This document shows positions 9,848-18,620 of a DNA stretch of 64,000 nucleotides, piece by piece. The notes beneath the pieces are model-generated. The model did no database searches and was not told the origin of the DNA. It was given only the letters and a program-made list of their open reading frames with translations. A program made the position numbers and the translations under genes. The DNA comes from Arthrobacter pityocampae (GTDB lineage: Bacteria > Actinomycetota > Actinomycetes > Actinomycetales > Micrococcaceae), in the NCBI RefSeq assembly GCF_002927275.1, contig NZ_PRKW01000004.1, positions 372,001-436,000 on the forward strand, read 5' to 3'. The number at the start of each line of letters is the position of its first letter. Within the stretch, counting starts at the first letter, position 1.

Positions 9848-11463
9848 GCACCCCCGAAGAGCTGCTGCAGAAGACCGAGTTCGACTACGTCGTCGTGGGC
9901 GGCGGGTCCGCCGGTGCGGCCGTCGCCGCCCGCCTGAGCGAGGATCCCGACGTCGAGGTGGCCCTCGTCGAGGCCGGGCCGGACGACCGCGGCCAGGACG
10001 TCATCCTCCGCCTCGACCGCTGGATGGAGCTGCTGGAGTCGGGGTACGACTGGGACTACCCGATCGAACCGCAGGAGAACGGCAACTCCTTCATGCGCCA
10101 CGCGCGCGCCAAGGTCATGGGCGGGTGCTCGAGCCATAACTCGTGCATCGCGTTCTGGGCGCCGCGCGAGGACATCGACGAGTGGGAGCAGCGCTTCGGT
10201 GCCACCGGCTGGAACGCGGAGACGGCCTACGCGCTGTACAGGCGGCTCGAGCAGAACGAGGATGCCGGGCCCGACGCCCCCCACCACGGCGACAGCGGCC
10301 CCGTCCACCTGATGAACATCCCGCCGGAGGACCCCTCCGGGCAGGCGCTGCTCGACGCCTGCGAGCAGGCCGGCATCCCCCGGACACGGTTCAACACGGG
10401 CGAGACGGTCATCAACGGCGCCGGCCTCTTCCAGATCAACCGGCAGGCCGACGGCACCCGCGCGTCCTCGTCGGTGTCCTACATCCACCCGATCCTGGAC
10501 CGCCCCAACTTCACGCTCCTCACGGACTTCCGGGCGCGGGAGCTCCGGATCGACGCGGATGACGTGTGCACCGGCGTCGACGTCGTGGACAGCGTCGTCG
10601 GACGCACGCATGCGCTGACGGCCCGGCACGAGGTCATAGTGTCCACCGGCGCCATCGACACGCCGAAACTGCTGATGCTCTCGGGGATCGGGCCGGCCGC
10701 CCACCTCGAGGAGCACGGCGTCCGCGTGCGCGTCGACTCCCCCGGCGTGGGCCAGAACCTGCAGGACCACCCCGAGGGCGTGATCCAGTGGGAGGCGAAC
10801 AAGCCCCTGCCGCAGACCTCCACGCAGTGGTGGGAGATCGGCATCTTCACCACCACGGAGGACGGGCTCGACCGGCCGGATCTCATGTTCCACTACGGAA
10901 CGGTGCCGTTCGACATGCACACACTGCGGCAGGGTTACCCGACCACGGAGAACGGCTTCTGCCTCACGCCGAACGTCACCCACGCCCGCTCGCGTGGCAC
11001 TGTCCGGCTGCGGAGCCGGGACTTCCGCGACAAGCCGATGGTGGATCCCCGCTACTTCACCGACCCGCACGACATGCGCGTCATGATCGCCGGCATCCGC
11101 AAGGCCCGCGAGATCGTGGCGCAGCCGGCGATGGCCGAATGGGCAGGACGGGAACTGTATCCCGGGGCCGAGGTGCAGACCGACGAGCAGCTCCGCGACT
11201 ACATCACGAAGACGCACAACACCGTCTACCACCCGGCGGGGTCGGTCCGCATGGGGCCGGCCGACGATCCGATGTCCCCCCTGGATCCCGACCTGCGGGT
11301 GAAGGGCGTCCGGAACCTGCGGGTCGCCGACGCCTCGGTCATGCCCGAGCTCACCACCGTCAACCCGAACATCACCACCATGATGATCGGTGAACGCTGC
11401 GCCGACCTCGTGAAGCAGGCGCGGGTCTCCGCGGGGAGCGCCGGGGCGTCCGCGACCGCCTGA
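9844..11463 (+). CDS. betA: Choline dehydrogenase (GMC oxidoreductase)
   Basis: A 539-residue FAD enzyme oxidising choline to betaine aldehyde. Visible are the N-terminal dinucleotide fold (YVVVGGGSAGAAVAARL), GMC signature 1 (ARAKVMGGCSSHNS), signature 2 (STGAIDTPKLLMLSGIGP), and the active-site His and Asn in VYHPAGSVRMG and NPNITTMMIG. ATGA overlap with betB at 9844-9847 completes a tightly coupled three-gene operon. No BetI-type repressor gene is adjacent, so regulation is not evident. A strong hairpin follows at 11483-11523. Confidence 0.94.
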   Translation: MSTPEELLQKTEFDYVVVGGGSAGAAVAARLSEDPDVEVALVEAGPDDRGQDVILRLDRWMELLESGYDWDYPIEPQENGNSFMRHARAKVMGGCSSHNSCIAFWAPREDIDEWEQRFGATGWNAETAYALYRRLEQNEDAGPDAPHHGDSGPVHLMNIPPEDPSGQALLDACEQAGIPRTRFNTGETVINGAGLFQINRQADGTRASSSVSYIHPILDRPNFTLLTDFRARELRIDADDVCTGVDVVDSVVGRTHALTARHEVIVSTGAIDTPKLLMLSGIGPAAHLEEHGVRVRVDSPGVGQNLQDHPEGVIQWEANKPLPQTSTQWWEIGIFTTTEDGLDRPDLMFHYGTVPFDMHTLRQGYPTTENGFCLTPNVTHARSRGTVRLRSRDFRDKPMVDPRYFTDPHDMRVMIAGIRKAREIVAQPAMAEWAGRELYPGAEVQTDEQLRDYITKTHNTVYHPAGSVRMGPADDPMSPLDPDLRVKGVRNLRVADASVMPELTTVNPNITTMMIGERCADLVKQARVSAGSAGASATA

Positions 11464-11482
11464 TACCTCCCGGCCCACCGGT

Positions 11483-11523
11483 CCCCGACACCCCGCCCGG
11501 CACCCGCGGCGGGGGTGTCGGGG
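11483..11523 (+). terminator. Terminator of the bet operon
   Basis: CCCCGACACCCC (11483-11494) pairs perfectly with GGGGTGTCGGGG (11512-11523), a 12-bp stem 20 bases past the betA stop. No T-tract follows. The next gene's -10 element begins 10 bases downstream. Confidence 0.8.
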
Positions 11524-11533
11524 TGATCTCGGA

Positions 11534-11539
11534 CATAAT
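11534..11539 (+). promoter_or_regulatory. -10 element of a leaderless PBP transcript
   Basis: CATAAT lies seven bases before ATG 11547. Transcription from it would begin at or next to the start codon, and no ribosome-binding sequence precedes that ATG. Confidence 0.55.
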
Positions 11540-11546
11540 GGGCCGC

Positions 11547-13541
11547 ATGGGGAAACTTCAGCGTGCCACGTCCGTCCTGACCACCGTCGCCCTGGCCCTC
11601 ACCCTGGCCGCCTGCTCGGACGACCGCCCGACGGCCGAGGACGCCGCCGGCACGCTCGCCGCGGGCCTGGCCCGGCTCGACGTCGGAACGTCGGCCTTCA
11701 CCTCCGCGGAACCCGCCGAGGTGACCGCGCAGCTCGCCGCGATCACGGAGGGTTTCGCCCCGGAACCGCCGCAGGTCACGGTGGCCGGCGTCGAGGAGAC
11801 CGGCGAGGACACGGCGACCGCGACGCTGGAGTACGCCTGGGACCTCGACGCGACCGACTCCGACTGGACCTACAGCACGACGGCGGAACTCACGCGCGTC
11901 GAGGACACCTGGCAGACCGAGTGGGACCCCGGCGTGTTCGTCCCCGACCTCCTGCCGGACGAGAAACTCGCCCTGACGCGTGTCCCCGCGGACCGCGGCG
12001 ACATCACCGGCGCGGGCGGCTCGGTCATCGTCACCGAGCGGCCCGTGGTCCGCGTGGGCATCGACAAGACCCAGCTCCCCGAGGCGGAGCAGGCCGCTTC
12101 CGCCCGCGAACTCGCGAAACTCCTCGATCTCGACCCCGCCGGCTACGAGGAGCAGGTGTCCACGGCGGGCGCGGAAGCCTTCGTGGTGGCCCTCGTACTG
12201 CGCGACGACGCCGACCGGACCGTGACCGACGCGCAGATCGAGGCCATCCCGGGAGCGCTCCGCCAGGGGGCCACCCTCGAGCTCGCTCCCACCCGCACCT
12301 TCGCCCGGGAGCTCCTCGGCGGCGTCGGCGAGGCGACCGCCGAGCTCGTGGAGCAGTCCGACGGCGCCCTCCGGGCCGGGGACGTCACCGGCCTGTCCGG
12401 ACTGCAGCTGCAGCACAACGCCCGGCTCGCGGGCACGCCGGGCCTGCTGGTCGCCGCCGCGCCGACGGGTGACGCGCAGACGACCCCGCGGACCCTCTTC
12501 ACCACCGCCCCCGTGAACGGCGAGGACCTCGCCACCACCCTCGACCCGCGGCTGCAGAGCCTCGGGGAGGAGGTGCTCGCCGACGAGCCGTCGGCGTCGT
12601 CGATCGTGGCGATCCGCCCCAGCACGGGCGAGATCCTCGCGGCCGCCAACGGGCCGGGCAGCGAGGGCCTGCAGACGGCCCTGCTCGGCCAGTACCCGCC
12701 GGGATCCACGTTCAAGGTCGCCACGAGCCTCGCGCTGCTCCGCAAGGGTTTCACCCCGGAGACGCCGACCGAGTGCAGCGAGGAGGTCGTGGTGGACGGC
12801 CGGAAGTTCAACAACGCCGGCACCTTCCCCGCCGACTCCCTCGGCACCATCCCCCTCCTCGAGACCTTCGCGCAGTCCTGCAACACCGGATTCATCTCGG
12901 CCCGGGACAGGGTCAGCCAGGCCGAGCTCGAGAGTGCCGCCCGGGACCTCGGCATCGGCGTCGAGGCGAGCATCGGGACGCCCGCGTTCTTCGGTTCCGT
13001 CCCCGGCGAGGCGGAGGGGACCGCGCACGCCGCCGCCATGATCGGCCAGGGCGAGGTCCTCGTCTCGCCGCTGAACCTCGCCACCATGGCGGCCTCCGTG
13101 GGCGCCGGCGCCCGGGTCACCCCCACCCTCCTCACACCCGGCTCCGAGGACGACGGCGCGGTCCCGTCCGGCGCTCCCTCCACAGCCGCTGCGTCGTCCG
13201 CCGCACCCTCCGACGGCGCCGCCTCCTCCTCCTCCTCCTCCTCCTCCGAGGCACCCTCGCCGAGCGCGTTCACGGCCGCGGAGTCCGCGACGCTGAAGAA
13301 GCTCATGGGCGCCGTCGTCACCCAGGGCGGTGCGCAGCTGCTGCAGGACGTTCCCGGGGCGCCCGTCCTGGCCAAGACCGGCACCGCCGAGTTCGGCAGC
13401 GAGACTCCCCCGCGCACGCACGCCTGGGTCGTCGCGCTGCAGGGAGACCTCGCCGTCGCCGTCTTCGTCGAGGAGGGCGAGCTGGGCTCCACCTCCGGCG
13501 GGCCCCTCATGCAGGCGTTCCTCACCGGGGCCGCCGCCTAG
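11547..13541 (+). CDS. Penicillin-binding protein, lipoprotein transpeptidase
   Basis: A 664-residue cell-wall DD-transpeptidase. Residues 1-22 are a lipoprotein signal with lipobox TLAAC (Cys23). Then come an NTF2-like N-terminal domain of the MecA_N type, a PBP dimerisation region, and a transpeptidase domain with the three active-site motifs: STFK (about 387), SCN (about 444) and KTG (about 609). A low-complexity insertion before the KTG motif contains eight consecutive serines encoded by a TCC repeat at 13222-13247. I start at ATG 11547 because the -10 CATAAT lies seven bases upstream; GTG 11523 and ATG 11538 are alternatives. It resembles class B penicillin-binding proteins close to PBP2a-like proteins by architecture. 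Confidence 0.9.
   Translation: MGKLQRATSVLTTVALALTLAACSDDRPTAEDAAGTLAAGLARLDVGTSAFTSAEPAEVTAQLAAITEGFAPEPPQVTVAGVEETGEDTATATLEYAWDLDATDSDWTYSTTAELTRVEDTWQTEWDPGVFVPDLLPDEKLALTRVPADRGDITGAGGSVIVTERPVVRVGIDKTQLPEAEQAASARELAKLLDLDPAGYEEQVSTAGAEAFVVALVLRDDADRTVTDAQIEAIPGALRQGATLELAPTRTFARELLGGVGEATAELVEQSDGALRAGDVTGLSGLQLQHNARLAGTPGLLVAAAPTGDAQTTPRTLFTTAPVNGEDLATTLDPRLQSLGEEVLADEPSASSIVAIRPSTGEILAAANGPGSEGLQTALLGQYPPGSTFKVATSLALLRKGFTPETPTECSEEVVVDGRKFNNAGTFPADSLGTIPLLETFAQSCNTGFISARDRVSQAELESAARDLGIGVEASIGTPAFFGSVPGEAEGTAHAAAMIGQGEVLVSPLNLATMAASVGAGARVTPTLLTPGSEDDGAVPSGAPSTAAASSAAPSDGAASSSSSSSSEAPSPSAFTAAESATLKKLMGAVVTQGGAQLLQDVPGAPVLAKTGTAEFGSETPPRTHAWVVALQGDLAVAVFVEEGELGSTSGGPLMQAFLTGAAA
13222..13247 (+). 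repeat. (CCT)8 trinucleotide microsatellite inside the PBP gene
   Basis: Eight CCT units plus CC, read as a run of eight TCC serine codons. Slippage would change serine number by whole residues without breaking the frame. Confidence 0.9.
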
Positions 13542-13683
13542 GAACCACGTGCCCGCAGCGCGCGGGCCGGCCACGTCGACGACTTGGGGGTCAGACCAGC
13601 ACGGTGCACGCAACAGCTTGATCATGCTTCGGCGCGCAGCCGCGCCGCCGGGGCTTCTTCGAAGACCAGTGAAAGGGTCGCAA

Positions 13684-15165
13684 GTGGATCTCACGTTCCC
13701 GCTCATCATCGGCGCGGTGGTACTCCTCCTCGTCGTCATCGTCGGCGTCGTCCTCGCCCGGATGGCGCTGCACATCGCCAGCCCGGACCAGGCGCTCATC
13801 ATCTCGTCCAAGGACAGCAAGGGCCAGCCCGATCCGGACAGCCAGCGCGTCGTCTTCGGCCGCATCTTCATCAACCCGTTCTCCCAGCGGGCCTACCCGC
13901 TGTCCCTGGCCTCCCGGCAGGTGTCCCTGCGCATCGAGGGCATCTCCAAGAACGGCATCAAGCTCCACCTGACCGGCGTCGCGCAGGTCAAGGTGGGCGG
14001 CGACGCCGACGCCGTCCGCAAGGCCGCCCAGCGCTTCCTCAACCAGCAGGAGGCCATCGACCACTACACGCAGGAGACGCTGTCCGGTTCGCTGCGCTCC
14101 ATCGTGGGCACCCTGACGGTCGAATCGATCATCCGGGACCGCGCCACCTTCGCCAAGAGCGTCAAGGAGGAGGCGGAGCACTCGATGCACAATCAGGGAC
14201 TGGAGATCGACACCTTCCAGATCCAGTCCGTGGACGACGACTCCGGGTACCTGAAGAACCTCGGCCGGCCCGAGGCCGCCCTCGCCGAGCGCAACGCGAA
14301 GATCGCCGAGGCGCGGTCCATGCAGGAGTCCGAGCAGGCCCGGGCCCTGTCCGACGAGCAGGTGGCCCTCGCGCAGCAGCAGCTGATCATCCGCCGGGCG
14401 GAGCTCAAGGAGGAGGCCGACGCCCGCCAGGCGCGGGCCGACGCCTCGGGCCCGCTCGCCCAGGCGGAACAGCAGGAGCAGGTCATCATGCGCGAGCAGC
14501 AGGTGGCGCAGCGGCGCGCCGAGCTGCGCGAGCGCGAGCTCGACACCGAGGTGCGCAAGCCCGCGGACGCCGAGAAGTACCGCCTCATCCAGCAGGCCGA
14601 CGCGAAGCTCGAGGAACGCCGTCGTGCGTCCGAGGCCACCGAGATCGAGGCCCGCGTGGACCTCGCACGCCGCAAGCTCGTCGCCGAGGGTGACCGCGTG
14701 GCCGCCGAGGCCGACGCCGCCGCGAACACCGCGCGCGGCACCGCCGAGGCGTCCATCAGCGAGGCCAGGGGCCGCGCGGATGCCGCCGTCATCGCCTCCC
14801 GCGGTGACGCGGAGGCCGGGTCCACGGAAGCCCGCGGCAAGGCCGAGGCTGCGGGCATCGCCGCGCAGGCCGAGGCCTACGAGAAGTTCAACCAGGCCGC
14901 CATCCTGTCCAAGGTCCTCGAGGTCCTGCCGGCCATGGCCCGCGAGATCGCGGCGCCGATGTCGGCGATCGACACCATGACCGTGGTCTCGAACGACGGC
15001 GCGAGCCAGCTCAGCAAGAACGTCACGAGCGGTGTCCACCAGACCACGCAGATGGTCAAGGACACCACCGGCCTCGACATCATCGCCCTGCTCGGCGATC
15101 TGCTGAAGAACGCGGACAAGCCCGGGCAGAACGGGGCTGCGGTCCACAGCTCCACGGCCGACTAG
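13684..15165 (+). CDS. Flotillin-family SPFH protein
   Basis: A 493-residue membrane-microdomain scaffold. An N-terminal membrane segment (LTFPLIIGAVVLLLVVIVG) is followed by an SPFH/band-7 domain (about 30-200) and a long Ala/Glu-rich coiled coil (about 200-420), the flotillin arrangement. GTG 13684 is chosen: it begins the membrane helix and AAAGGG lies about nine bases upstream; the frame is open earlier but overlaps the PBP gene. Flotillins organise membrane proteins and are linked to envelope homeostasis. It stands alone, closed by a very strong terminator. Confidence 0.92.
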   Translation: MDLTFPLIIGAVVLLLVVIVGVVLARMALHIASPDQALIISSKDSKGQPDPDSQRVVFGRIFINPFSQRAYPLSLASRQVSLRIEGISKNGIKLHLTGVAQVKVGGDADAVRKAAQRFLNQQEAIDHYTQETLSGSLRSIVGTLTVESIIRDRATFAKSVKEEAEHSMHNQGLEIDTFQIQSVDDDSGYLKNLGRPEAALAERNAKIAEARSMQESEQARALSDEQVALAQQQLIIRRAELKEEADARQARADASGPLAQAEQQEQVIMREQQVAQRRAELRERELDTEVRKPADAEKYRLIQQADAKLEERRRASEATEIEARVDLARRKLVAEGDRVAAEADAAANTARGTAEASISEARGRADAAVIASRGDAEAGSTEARGKAEAAGIAAQAEAYEKFNQAAILSKVLEVLPAMAREIAAPMSAIDTMTVVSNDGASQLSKNVTSGVHQTTQMVKDTTGLDIIALLGDLLKNADKPGQNGAAVHSSTAD

Positions 15166-15171
15166 CGACCG

Positions 15172-15213
15172 CTGACGGGGCCGCCGCCGGTGATCCGGCG
15201 GCGGCCCCGTCAG
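15172..15213. terminator. 19-bp stem terminator after the flotillin gene
   Basis: A perfect 19-bp stem (15172-15190 with 15195-15213) closed by a TGAT tetraloop. It separates convergent flotillin and YccF genes and should act in both directions. Confidence 0.85.
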
Positions 15214-15243
15214 TGGCAGGCCGGCGGCGGATTCACGGGGTGA

Positions 15244-15645
15244 TCAGCGGTACGTCTGCAGGGAGGTCCCCTGGGACGGGACGATGACCTTGCCGAGCGG
15301 CGCCAGGGACACCGGGATCAGCTTGAGGTTCGCGATGCCCAGCGGGATGCCGATGATGCTCACGAACATCGGGATGGCTGTGAGCACGTGGCCGATGGCG
15401 ATCCAGATACCGGCGACGAGCAGCCAGATGACGTTGCCGATTGCGGACCACGCGCCCATCTGCCCGCCCCGGTTCACGATGGTCTGGCCGAACGGCCACA
15501 GCGCGTACACGCCGATCCGGAACGAGGCGATACCGAAGGGGATGGTCACGATCAGCAGGCAGCAGATCACGCCGGCGACGAAATAGCCGAGGGCGAGCCA
15601 GATGCCGCCGAACAGGAGCCAGATGACGTTCAGGATTGCGTTCAT
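15244..15645 (-). CDS. YccF-family inner-membrane protein
   Basis: A 133-residue integral membrane protein made of two similar halves, each starting with N-V-I-W-L-L (LNVIWLLFGGIWLALGY and IGNVIWLLVAGIWIAIGH) and each ending in a short G-I-A segment, which is the DUF307/YccF pattern. About four membrane helices are predicted. Function unknown; YccF proteins are widespread. The ATG at 15645 is the natural start; the frame remains open upstream only as an artefact of GC content. It lies downstream of the helicase gene on the same strand, separated by a 17-bp stem terminator. Confidence 0.9.
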   Translation of the reverse strand: MNAILNVIWLLFGGIWLALGYFVAGVICCLLIVTIPFGIASFRIGVYALWPFGQTIVNRGGQMGAWSAIGNVIWLLVAGIWIAIGHVLTAIPMFVSIIGIPLGIANLKLIPVSLAPLGKVIVPSQGTSLQTYR

Positions 15646-15686
15646 CGGGCCATTGTTCCCCACCGGGCGCACCGGCGCACCACCCG

Positions 15687-15734
15687 GCACACGTGAGGCC
15701 CCCTTCCCGGACGGGCAGGGGGCCTCACGTGTGC
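15687..15734 (-). terminator. Terminator of the DEAD-box helicase gene
   Basis: A perfect 17-bp stem (15687-15703 with 15718-15734) and 14-nt loop directly after the helicase stop. It isolates the helicase transcript from yccF. Confidence 0.85.
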
Positions 15735-15742
15735 GAAGGGTG

Positions 15743-17422
15743 CTAGCGCGGGCGGCGGTCGTTCGATGCCGGAGCGCTCGCCCGGCGGGAGCCGCCGGCG
15801 CGGCGGGCGCCCTCGGAACGTGCACCGTCGGAGCGTGGGGATGACGGCGCGGAGCTGCGCTGGCCCCCGGCCGCGGGAGCACCGGCGGCCGTCCGGCGGA
15901 CGGCGTCGCCGACGCGCTGGCCCGACGACGGACGGCGGCTGCGCGACGTCGTCTCCGAGGCGGTGCGTGGCTCCTCGGTGCGACGGCGGGACCCGCCGGA
16001 CGCGGTGTCGGCGCCGAAGCGGGGTGCCTGCGGCTGGTCCTTGCGGCGCTCGGCGCGGTTGCCCTGCGCCGCCTGCGGGTCGGCGGAGACGCGTCCCCGG
16101 CCGCCGCGGCCACCACGGCCACCGGCGGTCGGTGCTGCTGCACCGCGACGGGCGGCGCGCTTGCGCTCCGCGTTCGCGCCGGTCGACGTGCCCTGACCGC
16201 GGGCGGCCTCCCGGGAGACGAGGAGCGCCGCACGGGTGCGGGGATCGATCTTCTCCGCGAGGTCGCCGGTCAGGGACAGGACGAGCGGTGAGCTGGCCTT
16301 CACGTTCTCGAACGCGACGTCCACGCCCGCGGCCTTCATGAGCTTCTGCACCTCGGACTTCTGCTCGGGCAGCGTGATCGTGACCACGGTGCCCGACGAC
16401 CCCGCGCGGGCCGTACGGCCGGAGCGGTGGAGGTACGCCTTGTGCTCGGTGGGCGGGTCCACGTGGACCACCAGTTCGACGTCGTCGACGTGCACGCCGC
16501 GCGCGGCGACGTCGGTGGCGACGAGCACGCGGACGTCACCCGAGGAGAACTCCGCGAGGTTGCGGTCGCGGGCGTTCTGCGACAGGTTGCCGTGCAGGTC
16601 GACGGCGGGGATCCCGGCGTCCGTGAGGGTCTTGGCGAGCTTCCGCGCGTGGTGCTTGGTGCGCATGAAGAGCAGGCGGCGGCCGGAACCGGAGGCGAGC
16701 TGGACGATCAGCTGCTTCTTCTGCGTCTGGTCGCCGATCAGCAGCACGTGGTGCTCCATCGTGGTGACCGCGGCCTGGGGGTCGTCGACCGAGTGGGTGA
16801 CGGGGTTGGTCATGTAGCGGTTGACCACCTTGTCCACACCGTTGTCCAGGGTCGCCGAGAACAGCAGGCGCTGCCCGTCCTTCGGGGTGGTGTCGAGCAG
16901 CTTCTTCACGACGGGGAGGAAGCCGAGGTCCGCCATGTGGTCGGCCTCGTCGAGGATGGTGATCTCCACGGACTCGAGGGTGATCAGCTTCTGCCGCATC
17001 AGGTCCTCGAGGCGGCCGGGGCAGGCGATGACGATGTCGACGCCGGCGCGCAGCGCCTTCTCCTGGCGCTGCTGGGAGACGCCGCCGTAGATGACGGTGG
17101 TGTTCAGGCCCAGTTCCTTGGCCAGCGGCTCGACCGTGGCGTTGATCTGCGTGGCGAGCTCACGGGTGGGGGCGAGGACCAGGGCCAGCGGGCGTCCGGG
17201 CTTGCGGCGGTAGGCCGCTTCCTGCTCGGCGAGGCGCGCCACCATGGGGAGGGCGAAGGCGAGGGTCTTGCCCGAGCCGGTGCGGCCGCGTCCGAGGACG
17301 TCGCGCCCGGCGAGGGAGTCGGGGAGCGACTTGACCTGGATGGGGAAAGGTTCGGCGATTCCCTGCGCGGCGAGGTTCTCGACCAGCGCTTTGGGCACAC
17401 CGAGGGCAGCAAAAGTAGTCAT
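15743..17422 (-). CDS. DEAD/DEAH-box ATP-dependent RNA helicase
   Basis: A 559-residue RNA helicase. Motifs in order: Q motif (EPFPIQ), Walker A GRTGSGKT, PTRELATQI, the DEAD box ILDEADHM, SAT in LFSATL, and motif VI HRSGRTARAG, with RecA-like domains over residues 1-375. The remaining 180 residues are an Arg/Gly/Ala-rich tail with RGG-like units (GGRGGRGGRGRV), a typical RNA-binding extension in cold-adapted or ribosome-assembly helicases. ATG 17422 begins MTTFAALG, the conserved family N-terminus. It is monocistronic, closed by its own terminator. Confidence 0.93.
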   Translation of the reverse strand: MTTFAALGVPKALVENLAAQGIAEPFPIQVKSLPDSLAGRDVLGRGRTGSGKTLAFALPMVARLAEQEAAYRRKPGRPLALVLAPTRELATQINATVEPLAKELGLNTTVIYGGVSQQRQEKALRAGVDIVIACPGRLEDLMRQKLITLESVEITILDEADHMADLGFLPVVKKLLDTTPKDGQRLLFSATLDNGVDKVVNRYMTNPVTHSVDDPQAAVTTMEHHVLLIGDQTQKKQLIVQLASGSGRRLLFMRTKHHARKLAKTLTDAGIPAVDLHGNLSQNARDRNLAEFSSGDVRVLVATDVAARGVHVDDVELVVHVDPPTEHKAYLHRSGRTARAGSSGTVVTITLPEQKSEVQKLMKAAGVDVAFENVKASSPLVLSLTGDLAEKIDPRTRAALLVSREAARGQGTSTGANAERKRAARRGAAAPTAGGRGGRGGRGRVSADPQAAQGNRAERRKDQPQAPRFGADTASGGSRRRTEEPRTASETTSRSRRPSSGQRVGDAVRRTAAGAPAAGGQRSSAPSSPRSDGARSEGARRAGGSRRASAPASNDRRPR

Positions 17423-17711
17423 GTGAAATACACGAGCTTTCTTCTCATCTTCCCCGGCACCGGTTGGCACGGGGGTTCGCCGAAGAAAAGTCAGACAGTG
17501 TCCACCGCGCTCACGATCGTGCGAGCTGGATGCGGGACAAAAGAATGCGTTCTATCGACGCAGGCTGCGCGCTGTGCTGGCTGACGTGGTCAGCCGTGCG
17601 CGGCCAGTACCCCGACTTTATCAGCCGGAGCACCGGAAGCCCGCATCGCGCCCGGCGCAGGCACCGTGCGGGCACCGCTGCGGCGACGTGCTGCCGGTAG
17701 CCTTGGCAGTG
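17423..17711. other. Intergenic region between divergent helicase and trmB
   Basis: 289 bases holding the two divergent promoters. TAGCCT at 17698-17703 is a -10 candidate eight bases before the trmB ATG. Nothing else recognisable is seen. Confidence 0.5.
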
Positions 17712-18590
17712 ATGGATCCTCACGTACAGACCCCCGATCAGCCGCACCGAACCCAGCCGGTCTCCTTCGTCCGGCGGGGTTCGCGCCTCCAGGGCCGGCG
17801 CCGCGAGGCCTGGGACGAACTGGCCGAGGCCTTCCTCCTGGACGTCCCGCGCGTCCACGGCGCCGACACCTCCGTGGCCCCCGGCTTCGTGCTCGACGTC
17901 GAGGCCGCCTTCGGTCGGTCCGCGCCGCTCGTCATCGAGGTGGGGTCGGGACTCGGCGAGGCGATCACGCACGCCGCCGAGCTCGACCCTGACCGCGACC
18001 ACCTGGCCCTCGAGGTGTACCGTCCCGGGCTCGCGCAGACCATGCTGCGCATCAGCCAGAAGGACCTCACGAACGTGCGGACCGCGCAGGTCGACGCGGC
18101 GGAGGCCTTCGCGGGGATGATCCCGGCGTCGTCCGTCGCCGAACTCTGGACCTTCTTCCCCGACCCCTGGCACAAGGCCCGCCACCACAAGCGCCGGCTC
18201 GTGAAGGAGGACTACGTCGAGCTCGCCGCCCGCATCCTCGCCCCCGGCGGACTGTTCCGCCTCGCGACCGACTGGTCGAGCTACGCCGTGCAGATGCGCG
18301 CCGTCCTCGATGCCTCCCCGGACTTCGAGAACCTGCACGACGGCGAGCGCCGCGGCGCGGACAGCCCGCTCACCCAGGTGTGGGAGAGCGGCGTGGAGTC
18401 GGTGGTCGGCGGTGCACCCGTGCGGGAGGGACGGGACCCTGTGAGCACCGGGAACACGGGCGTCAACGAGGGCACGGACACGCTCGGCGGCTGGGCCCCC
18501 CGCTTCGAGGGGCGCCCCCTCACCAGCTTCGAGAACAAGGCGATCCAGGCCGGACGCACGGTCTTCGACCTCACCTACCGCCGCCGCTGA
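17712..18590 (+). CDS. trmB: tRNA (guanine-N7)-methyltransferase
   Basis: A 292-residue class I SAM-dependent enzyme that makes m7G46 in the tRNA variable loop. The SAM motif EVGSGLGEAI and the family signature FFPDPWHKARHHKRRLV are intact. It carries an N-terminal extension of about 50 residues and an internal insertion near the C-terminus (about 235-265) compared with the 210-240-residue E. coli protein. The start at ATG 17712 (GTG 17709 possible) has no ribosome site but follows TAGCCT by eight bases, which suggests a leaderless transcript. Confidence 0.93.
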   Translation: MDPHVQTPDQPHRTQPVSFVRRGSRLQGRRREAWDELAEAFLLDVPRVHGADTSVAPGFVLDVEAAFGRSAPLVIEVGSGLGEAITHAAELDPDRDHLALEVYRPGLAQTMLRISQKDLTNVRTAQVDAAEAFAGMIPASSVAELWTFFPDPWHKARHHKRRLVKEDYVELAARILAPGGLFRLATDWSSYAVQMRAVLDASPDFENLHDGERRGADSPLTQVWESGVESVVGGAPVREGRDPVSTGNTGVNEGTDTLGGWAPRFEGRPLTSFENKAIQAGRTVFDLTYRRR

Positions 18591-18620
18591 GCGGCCACCA
18601 GCACGGGGGATGCAGCAGGG

